The notes below the pieces were generated by a model. The model was not told the origin of the DNA. It saw only the letters and a program-made list of their open reading frames with translations, and did not search any database. Source: Mycobacterium sp. IS-1742 (GTDB lineage: Bacteria; Actinomycetota; Actinomycetes; Mycobacteriales; Mycobacteriaceae). From it: DNA of 64,000 bases. The DNA lies in contig NZ_LQIV01000042.1 in assembly GCF_001500125.1 (NCBI RefSeq), forward strand, positions 1-64,000, given 5' to 3'. This document shows positions 16,471 through 25,222 of the stretch, in pieces; the first letter of the stretch is position 1; every line of letters starts with the position of its first letter. A program made the position numbers and the translations under genes.

Positions 16471-18050
16471 CAGGCGACCGACAGTTCGAACAGCCGAAGC
16501 GAGTTCGGGTTCGTCACCACGTGCGCCTGCTCGACCCCTTGCAGCCACGGTTGGGCGACCATGAAGTCGTCGACGTCGGCGATGTTGAGCCAGCATCCGG
16601 TGTCCGCGGCGGCCGCGGCGGCTTGCGAGAACATCTGCGGATCACCGTTCTCGAGCCCGCGGGCCAGTGCCCCGGTGACCGGCGGCGCGGAGCAGCCGAG
16701 GTAGTTCAGCCCGCCGTCGGCGTCCCAGGTGATGTGACCCCAGGTGTAGGGCGACGGCGCATCCGGCCACGCGGTGGAGGTCAGGATGTCGGGCGCGTTC
16801 GGCGCGTCGTTACCGATCCAGCCGTAGATCTCCGAGGTCGGGTAGCTCTGCACCTTGGCGGTGAGCCCGGCCGCGGCCAACTGGGTCTGGATCAGGTTGT
16901 TGATCAGTTGGTTGTCGGGGTTGGAGGAGTCGTAGCCGACGGTGACGGTCTTCTGGTCGGCGGGCAGCGCGGCCGCGATCTCGGTCAGCAGCGACGGATC
17001 GTGGGTCACGTTCTGTCTGGCCAGCTCCGGAGCGATCATGTTCGGCGGATAGAGCTGTTCGGCCTTCTTGCCGCGCCCGAAGTAGGTCTGTTCGACCAGC
17101 GCGTCGACGTCGATCGCGGCCAGCAGCGCGGCGCGGTTCTTGGGATCGGTGAGCATGCCGCGGCGCGGGTTGACGTAGAGATAGTTCGACATCATCGTCG
17201 GCAGCGAGTAGTGCGCATACTTGTCGTCGTTCAGATACGACTCGACCGCCGACGACGGAAGGTCGTGCAGAATCGCGGCGATCTGGCCGTTGTTGAACTG
17301 CAGCTGCTGCGCGGACACGTCGGTGATGACGGGGATCTCGACCTGCTCGAAATACGGCTTCTCGCCCCAGTATCCGGGGTAGGCGGTCAGCGCGTAGCGC
17401 GACCCCACCTCGGCCGCGGCCAGCGTGTAGGGACCGGTGCCCAGGTCGTGGGTCGTCAGGTAGTTCTGCGCATGATCGCCACCGGCGTTGTCCTGCAACC
17501 CCTTCGGGCTCAGCATGCGCGGGCCGTAGGGACAGGCGAGGTAGTCCAGGAACGCCGAGTTGGGGGCCTTGAGCGTGATCGTGACCGCGTAGTCCCCGTC
17601 GGCGGTGATGGATTCGACGTCCTGGACCATGTACGCGGGCCCCTGGTCGACGGCCAGCCTGCGGTCGAAGGACGCCTTGACCGCGGCGGAGGTGAACGGT
17701 GTGCCGTCGTGGAACGTCACCCCCTCACGAAGTCTGAAGGTGAACACGCGGTGGTCCGGCGATTCGGTCCACTCGGTGGCGAGCAGCGGTTCGATCTCCG
17801 GCTTCTCGGTGCCGCCCTTGTACTGCAGCAGGCCCTCGTAGACGTTGGTCGTCAGCAGCAGTCCCTGCCCCGCGTAGAACACGTCCGGATCGGGCGGTTG
17901 CCCGGGATCCTGCAGGAACGACAGGTGCAGCACCTTGTCGGCGGGTGCGGCGTTCGGCGCGCCGCCACCGGAATCCGAACCGCCGCAGGCACTCAGCGTC
18001 AGGGCGGCGGTGGCCGCGATCGCGGCGACGGTGGTCAGGCGGCGGATCAT
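16470..18050 (-). CDS. Dipeptide/oligopeptide-type ABC transporter substrate-binding lipoprotein
   Basis: Family 5 extracellular solute-binding protein of 526 aa, anchored through a lipobox cysteine at residue 22 (LTLSAC). Typical SBP_bac_5 stretches are visible: FTFRLREGVTFHDGTPFTSA and DGDYAVTITLKAPNSAFLDY. This receptor captures the substrate outside the membrane and delivers it to the permeases encoded at 18698-20584. The class binds peptides, nickel, opines, cations and other small solutes, so the ligand cannot be read from sequence. Its start overlaps the hydrolase stop (ATGA). Confidence 0.85.
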   Translation of the reverse strand: MIRRLTTVAAIAATAALTLSACGGSDSGGGAPNAAPADKVLHLSFLQDPGQPPDPDVFYAGQGLLLTTNVYEGLLQYKGGTEKPEIEPLLATEWTESPDHRVFTFRLREGVTFHDGTPFTSAAVKASFDRRLAVDQGPAYMVQDVESITADGDYAVTITLKAPNSAFLDYLACPYGPRMLSPKGLQDNAGGDHAQNYLTTHDLGTGPYTLAAAEVGSRYALTAYPGYWGEKPYFEQVEIPVITDVSAQQLQFNNGQIAAILHDLPSSAVESYLNDDKYAHYSLPTMMSNYLYVNPRRGMLTDPKNRAALLAAIDVDALVEQTYFGRGKKAEQLYPPNMIAPELARQNVTHDPSLLTEIAAALPADQKTVTVGYDSSNPDNQLINNLIQTQLAAAGLTAKVQSYPTSEIYGWIGNDAPNAPDILTSTAWPDAPSPYTWGHITWDADGGLNYLGCSAPPVTGALARGLENGDPQMFSQAAAAAADTGCWLNIADVDDFMVAQPWLQGVEQAHVVTNPNSLRLFELSVA

Positions 18051-18697
18051 CGGGCAGCTCCCTCGAGGACGAGCGTGTCGGTGGGCGCCAGCGCGGCGAA
18101 TGCGGCGAGGATCTCGTCGGTGGTCCGCATCGCCCCTGTCTGCAGGTACTCCATCGCGTCGAGGGCGGCGTCGTGGCGGTACTGCGACGACCCACCGACG
18201 CAGTCGGTCACCACGCGCACGTAGTAGTCACGCTGATGGGCGTCGGCGAACGTGTAGTGCACGCACACGTCGGTCAGTCCGCCGATGAGGATCAGGGTGG
18301 AGGCCTTCACACCGCGCAACACGATGTCGAACTCGGTGCCGATGAAACCCGAGTAGCGGCGTTTGACGATGTGGAATTCCTTGTCGTCGCGTTCGGGCCG
18401 CGGACGCAGCGACGGTTCGAGGTCGGTGCCCGCTCGTCCCTCGACGCAGTGCACCCCCTCGGCGCCGTCGAGTTCGCGGCCGAAGTCGACGCCGCTGGGC
18501 CGGTGCACCTCCTGAAAGAAGACGATCGGCAGATCGGCGGCGCGCGCGGCGGCCACCAACCGTTCGGCGCGGGCGACCCGTTCGGCGTGGCCGGACATGT
18601 GCGCAATGCCCACCTCGTCGGCCGGCATGTCACCGCCCTGCTGGATGTCGACGACCACGAGCACGGGATTGCCCACGATGAGTGGTTGTTCGGGCAC
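18047..18697 (-). CDS. Isochorismatase-like cysteine hydrolase
   Basis: Cysteine hydrolase of 216 aa in the isochorismatase/nicotinamidase superfamily. The catalytic triad can be placed as D17 (VVVDIQQ), K112 (HIVKRRYSG) and C145 (GLTDVCVHYT). The superfamily hydrolyses amides and N-carbamoyl compounds, including biuret, carbamoylsarcosine, ureidoacrylate and nicotinamide. Near allophanate hydrolase, an amide or ureido substrate is attractive, but I cannot match it to the biuret hydrolase subfamily by eye. Its GTG (18697) follows the permease TAA directly, with GGAGG upstream in the end of the permease gene. Confidence 0.78.
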   Translation of the reverse strand: MPEQPLIVGNPVLVVVDIQQGGDMPADEVGIAHMSGHAERVARAERLVAAARAADLPIVFFQEVHRPSGVDFGRELDGAEGVHCVEGRAGTDLEPSLRPRPERDDKEFHIVKRRYSGFIGTEFDIVLRGVKASTLILIGGLTDVCVHYTFADAHQRDYYVRVVTDCVGGSSQYRHDAALDAMEYLQTGAMRTTDEILAAFAALAPTDTLVLEGAAR

Positions 18698-19702
18698 TTA
18701 TCCTCCTCTGACGGTGATACGGGGGTCGGCGGCCGCCTGCAGGAGGTCCACCACGGTGTTGATGAAGACGTAGAGCGCGCCGAGCATCAGCGTCACGCCG
18801 GCGATGGCCGGGAAGTCGGCGACCGGGATGCTCTGGGCGATGTACTGGCCGATTCCCGGCCACCCGAACACCTGCTCGACGACGAGCACACCGGAGAACA
18901 TCAGCCCGATCTGCAGACCCGTCATCGACAGGGCCGCGCCGACCGAGTTGCGCAGGATGTGCCCGACCATGATCCGGCTCTCCGAAAGACCCTTGGCGCG
19001 TGCGGTTCTGGCGTAATCACTGTCGGTGTCACCGAGCAGGCTCGACCGCAGCACCCGGCCGATCGCCACCGCCGGGCCGATCGCGATCACCAGCGCGGGC
19101 AGGATCAGGTGGTGCAGCGCGTCGGCGACGACGTCGAACCGTGCGTGCAGCAGCCCGTCGACGGTCAGCAGGCCGGTGGGGCCGGTCGGCGGATTCGCGA
19201 CGCCGAGGCGCCCGTTGGCCGGGACCCAGCCCAGTTGTTGGTAGAAGACGATCAGGCCGAGGATGCCGAGCAGGAACATCGGCGCGGACGATCCGGTGAA
19301 CAGCACGGCCCGCAACACCGCCGAGCCGCGCCACTTCAGGGAAGTGCTGAACGCCAGCAGCGCGGCGAGCACGAGGGCGATGGCCATTCCGAGCATCGCG
19401 AGTTCCAGTGTGGCGGGCAGGAAGTCGCCGAGATCGGACGCCACCGGATGGCGGGTGCGGTACGAGGTCCCGAGGTCGCCGGTCACCGCGCCGGTCAGAT
19501 AGTTCCAGAACTGCACGAGGATCGGGTCGTTGAGCCCGAGCGCCTCGCGGCGGGCGGCGACGGCCTCCTGGGAGGCCTGCGCGCCCAACTGGGCCTTGAC
19601 CGGGTCGAGCGGCGAGACGTGGGCGAGGACGAACATCACCCCGGTCAGCGCGACGAGGATCGCGAACATGGCGGCGATCCGGGTCGTGACGAAGGTCCGC
19701 AT
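18698..19702 (-). CDS. ABC transporter permease, DppB type
   Basis: Integral membrane permease of 334 aa with six predicted helices, an extended periplasmic loop after helix 1 and the cytoplasmic EAA motif (DYARTARAKGLSESRIMVGH) that docks the ATPase. It pairs with the DppC-type permease encoded upstream (15 bp gap) to form the channel of a peptide/nickel-type importer. GTDP-like and FGWPGIGQYIA motifs near the C-terminus are diagnostic of the DppB branch. Confidence 0.85.
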   Translation of the reverse strand: MRTFVTTRIAAMFAILVALTGVMFVLAHVSPLDPVKAQLGAQASQEAVAARREALGLNDPILVQFWNYLTGAVTGDLGTSYRTRHPVASDLGDFLPATLELAMLGMAIALVLAALLAFSTSLKWRGSAVLRAVLFTGSSAPMFLLGILGLIVFYQQLGWVPANGRLGVANPPTGPTGLLTVDGLLHARFDVVADALHHLILPALVIAIGPAVAIGRVLRSSLLGDTDSDYARTARAKGLSESRIMVGHILRNSVGAALSMTGLQIGLMFSGVLVVEQVFGWPGIGQYIAQSIPVADFPAIAGVTLMLGALYVFINTVVDLLQAAADPRITVRGG

Positions 19703-19717
19703 GTGCGTGTCCTCCTG

Positions 19718-20584
19718 CTAGGTGGTCTTCATCAGGTTGCGCAGGCTGTCGCCGGCCACGTTGCCGATCAGCGCGAGCACCAGGACACCGAGTCCGGGCA
19801 TCACCGGAATCCACCACTGCTGCAGGAAATAGCTGAGGTTGCGTGCCGAGTCCGCGCCGAGCTCGGGTGCCGGCGCGGACTGACCGAGGCCGAGGAACGA
19901 CAGCGCGGCGAGAGTGAGGATCAGCGTGCCGATGTCGAGGCTGGCCGCGACGACCGCGTTGGGCACCGCACCGGGCAGCAGGTGACGGCGGGCGAGCCGG
20001 ATGGGTCCGACGCCGGCGAGTTTGGCGGCCTCTACGTGGGGTCTGGCCGCGAGCCGGGTGATCTCGCCGCGCACCAGCCGCGCGTAGAACGGCCACCATA
20101 CGATGGACACCGCGATCAGCGTGTGCAGGAACCCCGGGCCGAGCGCGGCGACCACCGCGATCGCCAGCACCGGTGCGGGAAGCGACAGGAACGCGTCGGT
20201 GATCCGCATGAGCACCGAGTCGATCCAGCCCCCCGCCGTTCCGGCGATCAGCCCGACCAGACCGCCGACGAGCAGTCCGAGCGCGACCACGGCCAGCGCG
20301 GCGAACCAACTCGACCGTGCGCCGTAGAGCACCCGGGACAGGATGTCGCGGCCGATGCTGTCGGTGCCGAGCAGGAATCCGTCCACCCCGGGCGCCCGCA
20401 GCGGCATCCCCACCGGCAGCAGCGGATCGTGGGGCGCGAGCACCGGCACCGCGATCGCGATCAGGGTGACGATGCCGATGAGCGAGAACCCCACCCAGTT
20501 GACCAGCGCCGAGCGCGACTGCGGCAGCGCCGGCATCCGCCGCCGGGTGCGCGCCATGGCCGGTGCCGGCAGCGCGACCGCCAT
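19718..20584 (-). CDS. ABC transporter permease, DppC type
   Basis: Second permease of the importer, 288 aa. After a short basic cytosolic tail comes helix 1, the DppC-specific LLGTDSIGRDILSRVLYGAR motif, and an EAA loop (HVEAAKLAGVGPIRLARRH). ATG 20584 overlaps the ATPase stop codon by one base (TGATG), supporting tight co-translation. The upstream in-frame extension to 20710 lies inside the ATPase gene and is rejected. Confidence 0.85.
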   Translation of the reverse strand: MAVALPAPAMARTRRRMPALPQSRSALVNWVGFSLIGIVTLIAIAVPVLAPHDPLLPVGMPLRAPGVDGFLLGTDSIGRDILSRVLYGARSSWFAALAVVALGLLVGGLVGLIAGTAGGWIDSVLMRITDAFLSLPAPVLAIAVVAALGPGFLHTLIAVSIVWWPFYARLVRGEITRLAARPHVEAAKLAGVGPIRLARRHLLPGAVPNAVVAASLDIGTLILTLAALSFLGLGQSAPAPELGADSARNLSYFLQQWWIPVMPGLGVLVLALIGNVAGDSLRNLMKTT

Positions 20585-22581
20585 CAGCCGGCCTTCCGCT
20601 CGATGCAGGCCACCTGGTGGGGGTTGCCGGGGAATCCCTCGAGGCGGACGTCGAGCCCGGTGTCGCCGCACGCGTCGATCGCCGACGGGCAGCGCGGATG
20701 GAACGCGCACCCGGTGGGCGGTGACAGCGGGCTGGCGGGTTCACCGGCGAGGGAGCGCGGTTCGCGGCCCAGATCGGGGATGGAGTCGACGAGGGCCTGG
20801 GTGTACGGATGCGCGGGCCGGGCGATCACCTCATCGGCGGGCCCGACCTCGACGATGCGTCCGAGGTACATCACCGCGATGCGATCGGCGACCACCCGTG
20901 CGACGGACAGGTCGTGAGTCACGAACACTACCGACATGTCGAGGCTGCGCCGCAGGTCGCCGATCAGGTTGAGCACCGACGCGGCCAGCGAGACGTCGAG
21001 CGCGCTGGTCGGCTCGTCGCACAGCAGCACCGAGGGCGGCACCACCGTCGCGCGGGCGAGCGAGACCCGTTGGCGCTGACCGCCGGACAGCTGGCCCGCG
21101 CGCGACTTCGCCACCTCGGCGGGCAGCCCGACGCGCTCGAGCACCTCGGCCACCCGGTCACGGCGCCGCCCCCGGGACAGGCCGGTGCCGCGCAGACGTT
21201 CGGCGATCAACTCACCGACCGACAGCCATGGGGTGAGCGAGGCACCCGCGTCCTGGAACACCATCTGGGGTCGCCGGTCTCCCGCGAGGTCTACGAGCCC
21301 GGACGACGGCGGTTCGAGACCCGCGATGACGCGCAGCAGCGTCGACTTGCCCGAACCGCTCTCCCCCACCAGCGCGACCGACTCGCCGTGCCCGACGCGC
21401 AGCGAGACCCCCCGCAACGCATGGAGTCTTCCGTCGCCGTCGGCGGACCGGTCGAACCACCGGCGGGCCACGGGGAAGGTCTTGGTGACGTCGCGCAGGA
21501 CCACCGAGGGCGGCATCGGTGTCCGGTCGGCGGCCGCGGTCGGAAACGACGCGTCGGTGTTGGTCGCGGCGGACCCCAACCGCTCGACGACCTCGCCGGG
21601 CGGGCGGATGCACGCGCTTACCCGGCCGGGCGCCACCGCCAACGGATCGGGCGGGGCCGTCGCGCATTCGTCACCTGCCAGCGCGCACCGGGGCACGAAG
21701 GCGCATCCGGGCAGGGGCGTGACCGGGTTCGGCACCGCGCCGGCGAGTGCGGCCAACGGGCGGTCCCGCGCGGTGTCGAGCGTCAGGCGCGAGCGCAGCA
21801 GACCGTGGGTGTAGGGGTGCGCGGGGGCGGCGAGCACCGCGGCGCTCGGGCCGATCTCGGCGATGCGCCCGGCGTAGAGCACCGCGATGCGGTCGGAGAT
21901 CTGCGCGGCCACCCCGAGGTCGTGGGTGATCAGCACGATGCTGCAACCGATCTCGTCGCGCAGGCGCCGCAACAGCCGCAGCACCTGCGCCTGCACGGTG
22001 ACGTCCAGTGCGGTGGTCGGCTCGTCGGCGATGATGAGGTCGGGGTCGCCCGCGATCGCGATCGCGATCATCACCCGCTGGCGCAGCCCACCCGACAGTT
22101 CGTGCGGGAACGCCCGCATCCGCCGAGCGGGTTCGGGGATCCCGACGGCGGTCAGCAGGCGCAGTGCCTCGGCGTCGCTGCCCGCCGCCTCGGCCACCTG
22201 TCGGCCGATCCGCATGGTCGGGTTCAGCGACGTCATGGGGTCCTGGAACACCGCACCCAGGTCGAGGCGGCGCACCGTGCGCAGCGCCTTCGCATCACCG
22301 CGCACCATGTCGGATCCGGCCACGCGGACCGTACCGGCGATGGTCGCGTTGTCGGGCAGCAGTCCGAGCAGGCTGAAACCGAGAACGCTCTTGCCGGAGC
22401 CGGATTCACCCACGAGACCGAGAATCTCGCCGGGGGCGACGGCCAGGGAGACACCGCGCAGCGCGTGGATCGCGCGCCCGTTGCGGCGGAACGTCACCCG
22501 CAGGTCACCGACGGTGGCGACGGGGTCCGGCGCCGACGCCACCGCGGCGGGCGCGTCGGCTTCGGAGACAGCGATGCCCAT
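20584..22581 (-). CDS. Fused double ABC ATPase (DppD-DppF fusion) of the importer
   Basis: Energy-coupling component of 665 aa carrying two complete nucleotide-binding domains in one chain. The first has Walker A GESGSGKS, signature LSGGLRQRV and Walker B LIIADEP; the second has GESGSGKST, LSGGQRQRV and VLLCDEP. Each ends with an oligopeptide-transporter C-terminal region (PGCAFVPRC and TGCAFHPRC) of the type that often coordinates an iron-sulfur cluster through cysteines. Fusion of DppD and DppF equivalents is common in actinobacteria. ATG 22581 has AGGAG upstream. It is the first gene of the operon 22581-14052, with operator A 87 bp upstream. Confidence 0.88.
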   Translation of the reverse strand: MGIAVSEADAPAAVASAPDPVATVGDLRVTFRRNGRAIHALRGVSLAVAPGEILGLVGESGSGKSVLGFSLLGLLPDNATIAGTVRVAGSDMVRGDAKALRTVRRLDLGAVFQDPMTSLNPTMRIGRQVAEAAGSDAEALRLLTAVGIPEPARRMRAFPHELSGGLRQRVMIAIAIAGDPDLIIADEPTTALDVTVQAQVLRLLRRLRDEIGCSIVLITHDLGVAAQISDRIAVLYAGRIAEIGPSAAVLAAPAHPYTHGLLRSRLTLDTARDRPLAALAGAVPNPVTPLPGCAFVPRCALAGDECATAPPDPLAVAPGRVSACIRPPGEVVERLGSAATNTDASFPTAAADRTPMPPSVVLRDVTKTFPVARRWFDRSADGDGRLHALRGVSLRVGHGESVALVGESGSGKSTLLRVIAGLEPPSSGLVDLAGDRRPQMVFQDAGASLTPWLSVGELIAERLRGTGLSRGRRRDRVAEVLERVGLPAEVAKSRAGQLSGGQRQRVSLARATVVPPSVLLCDEPTSALDVSLAASVLNLIGDLRRSLDMSVVFVTHDLSVARVVADRIAVMYLGRIVEVGPADEVIARPAHPYTQALVDSIPDLGREPRSLAGEPASPLSPPTGCAFHPRCPSAIDACGDTGLDVRLEGFPGNPHQVACIERKAG

Positions 22582-22667
22582 CCATACGCTCCTGCGGCTG
22601 TGGTCGAAGGAGGCCTGAACCGGCCGGTTCGACGTGGGATGGGGCGGCACACCGGTGAACCGCCCGC

Positions 22668-22681
22668 CTGTCACTTGACAG
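22668..22681. promoter_or_regulatory. Operator A (CTGTCAnnTGACAG palindrome)
   Basis: Perfect 14-bp palindrome CTGTCACTTGACAG between the ABC operon and the TetR gene, nearer the ABC start. Three further copies (22762, 30407, 30502) mark it as a shared regulatory site. Confidence 0.7.
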
Positions 22682-22725
22682 TTTTGTCCGGCCACCGACG
22701 TGGTGGGTGTCGCGCGCGTAACCAA

Positions 22726-22755
22726 TTGACGGCACACGTAACTGATGCGTATCGA
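22726..22755 (+). promoter_or_regulatory. Candidate promoter of the TetR gene
   Basis: TTGACG (22726-22731), an 18-bp spacer and TATCGA (22750-22755) form a plausible SigA promoter reading toward the TetR gene. Operator B begins immediately downstream, consistent with autorepression. Confidence 0.4.
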
Positions 22756-22756
22756 G

Positions 22757-22780
22757 CGTTTCTGTCGTGTGACAGAAACG
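22757..22780. promoter_or_regulatory. Operator B, extended 10+4+10 bp palindrome
   Basis: CGTTTCTGTC at 22757-22766 and GACAGAAACG at 22771-22780 are exact inverted repeats around GTGT. The core at 22762-22775 matches operators A, C and D except for one base (CTGTCG instead of CTGTCA). It lies 43 bp before the TetR start codon. Confidence 0.75.
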
Positions 22781-22823
22781 CCGCGGTGTACCGATCGGCG
22801 GCTTCATGGTCCACGATGGAACC

Positions 22824-23504
22824 ATGCCGCTCACCCGGGCCGGTCGCCCACGCCTGCACACCGCGCGACGTCCCGGGATGACCGCCCGCGACGAAATCCT
22901 GGACGCCGCAGGCGAATTGTTCACCACTCTGGGATATGCGAGCACCTCCACGCGCCACATCGCCGAGCTGGTCGGCATCAGACAGGCGTCGCTGTACCAC
23001 TACTTCAGCACCAAGGACGACATCCTGTGCGCCCTGTTGAGCCAGACCGTCGGCCCGACACTGGGTTTCATCCCCGGCCTGCTCGGCGCACAGCCGGCGT
23101 TGACCGCCGCCGAGCACCTCCATGCGCTGGCGGTGTTCGACGGTGACCAGTTGCTCAGCGGGCGGTGGAATCTCGGTGCGCTGTACCTGCTGCCCGAGTT
23201 GAGGGATGCGCGGCTGGAACCGTTCTGGTCCGAGCGCGAGCGGCTCCGGCTGCACTACCTTGCGCTCAGCCGTGGTGTCGTCGACCAGACCGGCGTGCAC
23301 CCCGCCGCCGCTGATCTGCCCTTCCGCCTGGTGGAGTCGCTGGTCAACATGTGGTCGACCCCGCCGGGCCGGCAGCGCGACGAACTGCCCGTCCACGTCG
23401 CCGACGCCTGCCTGCGGGTGCTCGGGATCCCCGACGGCGCCACCGCCGCACTGCGCGCCCGCAGCAGCGAGGCCGTGGCGGGCTACACGCGCTCGCTGAG
23501 GTGA
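22824..23504 (+). CDS. TetR-family regulator, probable controller of the 14-31 kb catabolic regulon
   Basis: Repressor of about 226 aa. The HTH (about 25-65) shows DEILDAAGELFTTLGYASTS, then RHIAELVGIRQASLYHYFSTK; the C-terminal ligand domain is alpha-helical and not diagnostic. ATG 22824 is preferred; an in-frame ATG at 22806 is possible and neither has a strong ribosome-binding site. It lies between the importer and carboxylase operons, and copies of one palindrome flank its own promoter and the promoter at 30.4 kb. It is therefore the obvious candidate for their shared regulator. Its 3' end overlaps the convergent allophanate hydrolase gene by 22 bp. Confidence 0.8.
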   Translation: MPLTRAGRPRLHTARRPGMTARDEILDAAGELFTTLGYASTSTRHIAELVGIRQASLYHYFSTKDDILCALLSQTVGPTLGFIPGLLGAQPALTAAEHLHALAVFDGDQLLSGRWNLGALYLLPELRDARLEPFWSERERLRLHYLALSRGVVDQTGVHPAAADLPFRLVESLVNMWSTPPGRQRDELPVHVADACLRVLGIPDGATAALRARSSEAVAGYTRSLR

Positions 23505-25222
23505 GCGTCGTCCAGGTAGCGGCGCCAGTCTCCGTAGGACGAGATGTCCTGACCGGCCTGCCACGCGTCGAGAGCACAGCCGAACCCGACGACCTCGGTG
23601 CCGTCGGACAGCGTGGCGCGGCCGAGCATCATCGGTGACGGCAGGGTGGCGAGGAAGTCCCCGAGCGCAGCGGTCCCGAGCAACCACAGTTCACCGCCGA
23701 TCGCGGTCCCGGTGTCGGCCCCCACCCGCACCAGACCCGGTTTGGCCGGGGTGGTGTCCAGGCGCGCGAGCCGGTAGAGCGGTGCGGTGACGGCCGGGCC
23801 GAGCCACCGCGCGCCCCGTTCTTCGAGTTGCCACGCCAGCGGCTGGCCCCTCAGGTGCGCCCCCACCACGAGCAGCGGTGCCGCGCCGAGACCGGCGTGG
23901 ACCGGCCACGGTGTCTGCGGGGCAACGGGATTCGCGCTCTCCAGCGTCGTGACGCGGCGCGCCAGGTCGAGCGCCACGGCGTCGGCACCGGACCGGGCCA
24001 CCACCGAGACGCCGAACTGGGCGCCCTCGGCGTTCCCGGACGGGACGGCGACCGCGCACATGTCGAGGAGGTTGCAGAAGTTCGTGTAGGTGCCGAGACG
24101 GGAGTTGACCCCGATCGGGTCGGCCTCGACCTCGGCGATGGTCGGGTGGTCGGTGGTGGTGGGGATCAGCAGCGCATCGCAGTCACCGAGTTCGGTCATC
24201 GCGGCGGTGGTGAGTGCGGCCAGCCGCACCCGGTCGCGGAGCAGTCGCGTCGCCGGCACCGAACCGGCCGCGGCGATGATCGCCCCGACGGTGGGGTCGA
24301 CCCCGTCACGGTGCCCATCCACGAAATCGCCGACAGCTTCGTGTCGTTCGGCCACCAGGCCGCCGTCGTAGAGCAGCCTGGCCGCCTCGAGGAACGCCCC
24401 CATGTCGATCTCGCGGACGGTCACGCCCTGCTGCTCGAGCCGGGTCCGCGCCTCGCCGAACGCATGCCGCCAGCCCGGTGACAACCCGGGCAGGTCGCGC
24501 GGCACCGCCACCAGCGGGACGGCCGGCGCCGCGAGCGGGGCGTCCGGCGGGAACGCCCGCGCCCGCACGCCGGTCGACGGGTCGGCGCCCGCCATCACGC
24601 CCATCGCGGTGTCGGCGGTGTCGAGATCGCGGGCGAACACCGTGACGCAGTCGTAGGACCGGCAGGCGGGCACCACCCCGTCGGTGGGCGCGACACCGTA
24701 GGTGGGTTTGATGCCGACGATGCCCTGCAGCGCCGCGGGTACCCGCCCGGATCCGGCGGTGTCCGTCCCGATCGCGAGGTCGGCGATGCCGAGTGCCACC
24801 GCGACCGCCGACCCGGAACTCGAACCGCCCGAGATGTATTCGGGGCGCCGCGCGTCGCGGACGGCGCCGTGCGGGCTGCGGGTGCCGACCAGCCCGGTCG
24901 CGAACTGGTCGAGGTTGGTCGCCCCGATCACCACCGCGCCTGCTGCCCGCAGTCGCGCGACCACCGGCGCGTCCGCCTCGGCGGGCGCCGTCGCGTAGCC
25001 GGGACATCCCGCCGTGGTCGGCAGACCCGCGACGTCGACGTTGTTCTTGACCGCCACGGTCAGCCCGGCCAGCGGGAGGTCGCCGCCGGCGGCGACGGCC
25101 GCGTCGACGGCTTCGGCGTCGGCGACCGATTCGGCGAACGGACGCAGGAAGATCCACACCTCGGGACGCGCGGCGGCGTCGATGGTGGCGTAGGCGGCAC
25201 GGACCCGCTCGACCGCCGTCAT
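23483..25222 (-). CDS. atzF: Allophanate hydrolase
   Basis: Hydrolyses allophanate to two ammonia and two CO2, the last step of carboxylase-based urea, guanidine or biuret degradation. The 579 aa protein has an amidase-signature domain (about 1-430) with the Ser-cisSer-Lys triad visible in VAVKNNVDVAG, SGGSSSGSAVAVA and DTAGSGRVPAA. The C-terminal domain (about 460-575) is the one specific to AtzF/DUR1 enzymes (VVGAHLRGQPLAWQLEERGA) and promotes decarboxylation. ATG 25222 overlaps the carboxylase stop (ATGA). The 3' end overlaps the TetR gene by 22 bp on the opposite strand. Confidence 0.9.
   Translation of the reverse strand: MTAVERVRAAYATIDAAARPEVWIFLRPFAESVADAEAVDAAVAAGGDLPLAGLTVAVKNNVDVAGLPTTAGCPGYATAPAEADAPVVARLRAAGAVVIGATNLDQFATGLVGTRSPHGAVRDARRPEYISGGSSSGSAVAVALGIADLAIGTDTAGSGRVPAALQGIVGIKPTYGVAPTDGVVPACRSYDCVTVFARDLDTADTAMGVMAGADPSTGVRARAFPPDAPLAAPAVPLVAVPRDLPGLSPGWRHAFGEARTRLEQQGVTVREIDMGAFLEAARLLYDGGLVAERHEAVGDFVDGHRDGVDPTVGAIIAAAGSVPATRLLRDRVRLAALTTAAMTELGDCDALLIPTTTDHPTIAEVEADPIGVNSRLGTYTNFCNLLDMCAVAVPSGNAEGAQFGVSVVARSGADAVALDLARRVTTLESANPVAPQTPWPVHAGLGAAPLLVVGAHLRGQPLAWQLEERGARWLGPAVTAPLYRLARLDTTPAKPGLVRVGADTGTAIGGELWLLGTAALGDFLATLPSPMMLGRATLSDGTEVVGFGCALDAWQAGQDISSYGDWRRYLDDAHLSERV

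Noticed and set aside
17945..20917. Long plus-strand frame antisense to the importer genes
   Set aside because: Mirrors the GC-rich third positions of the real minus-strand genes; composition unlike any protein family.
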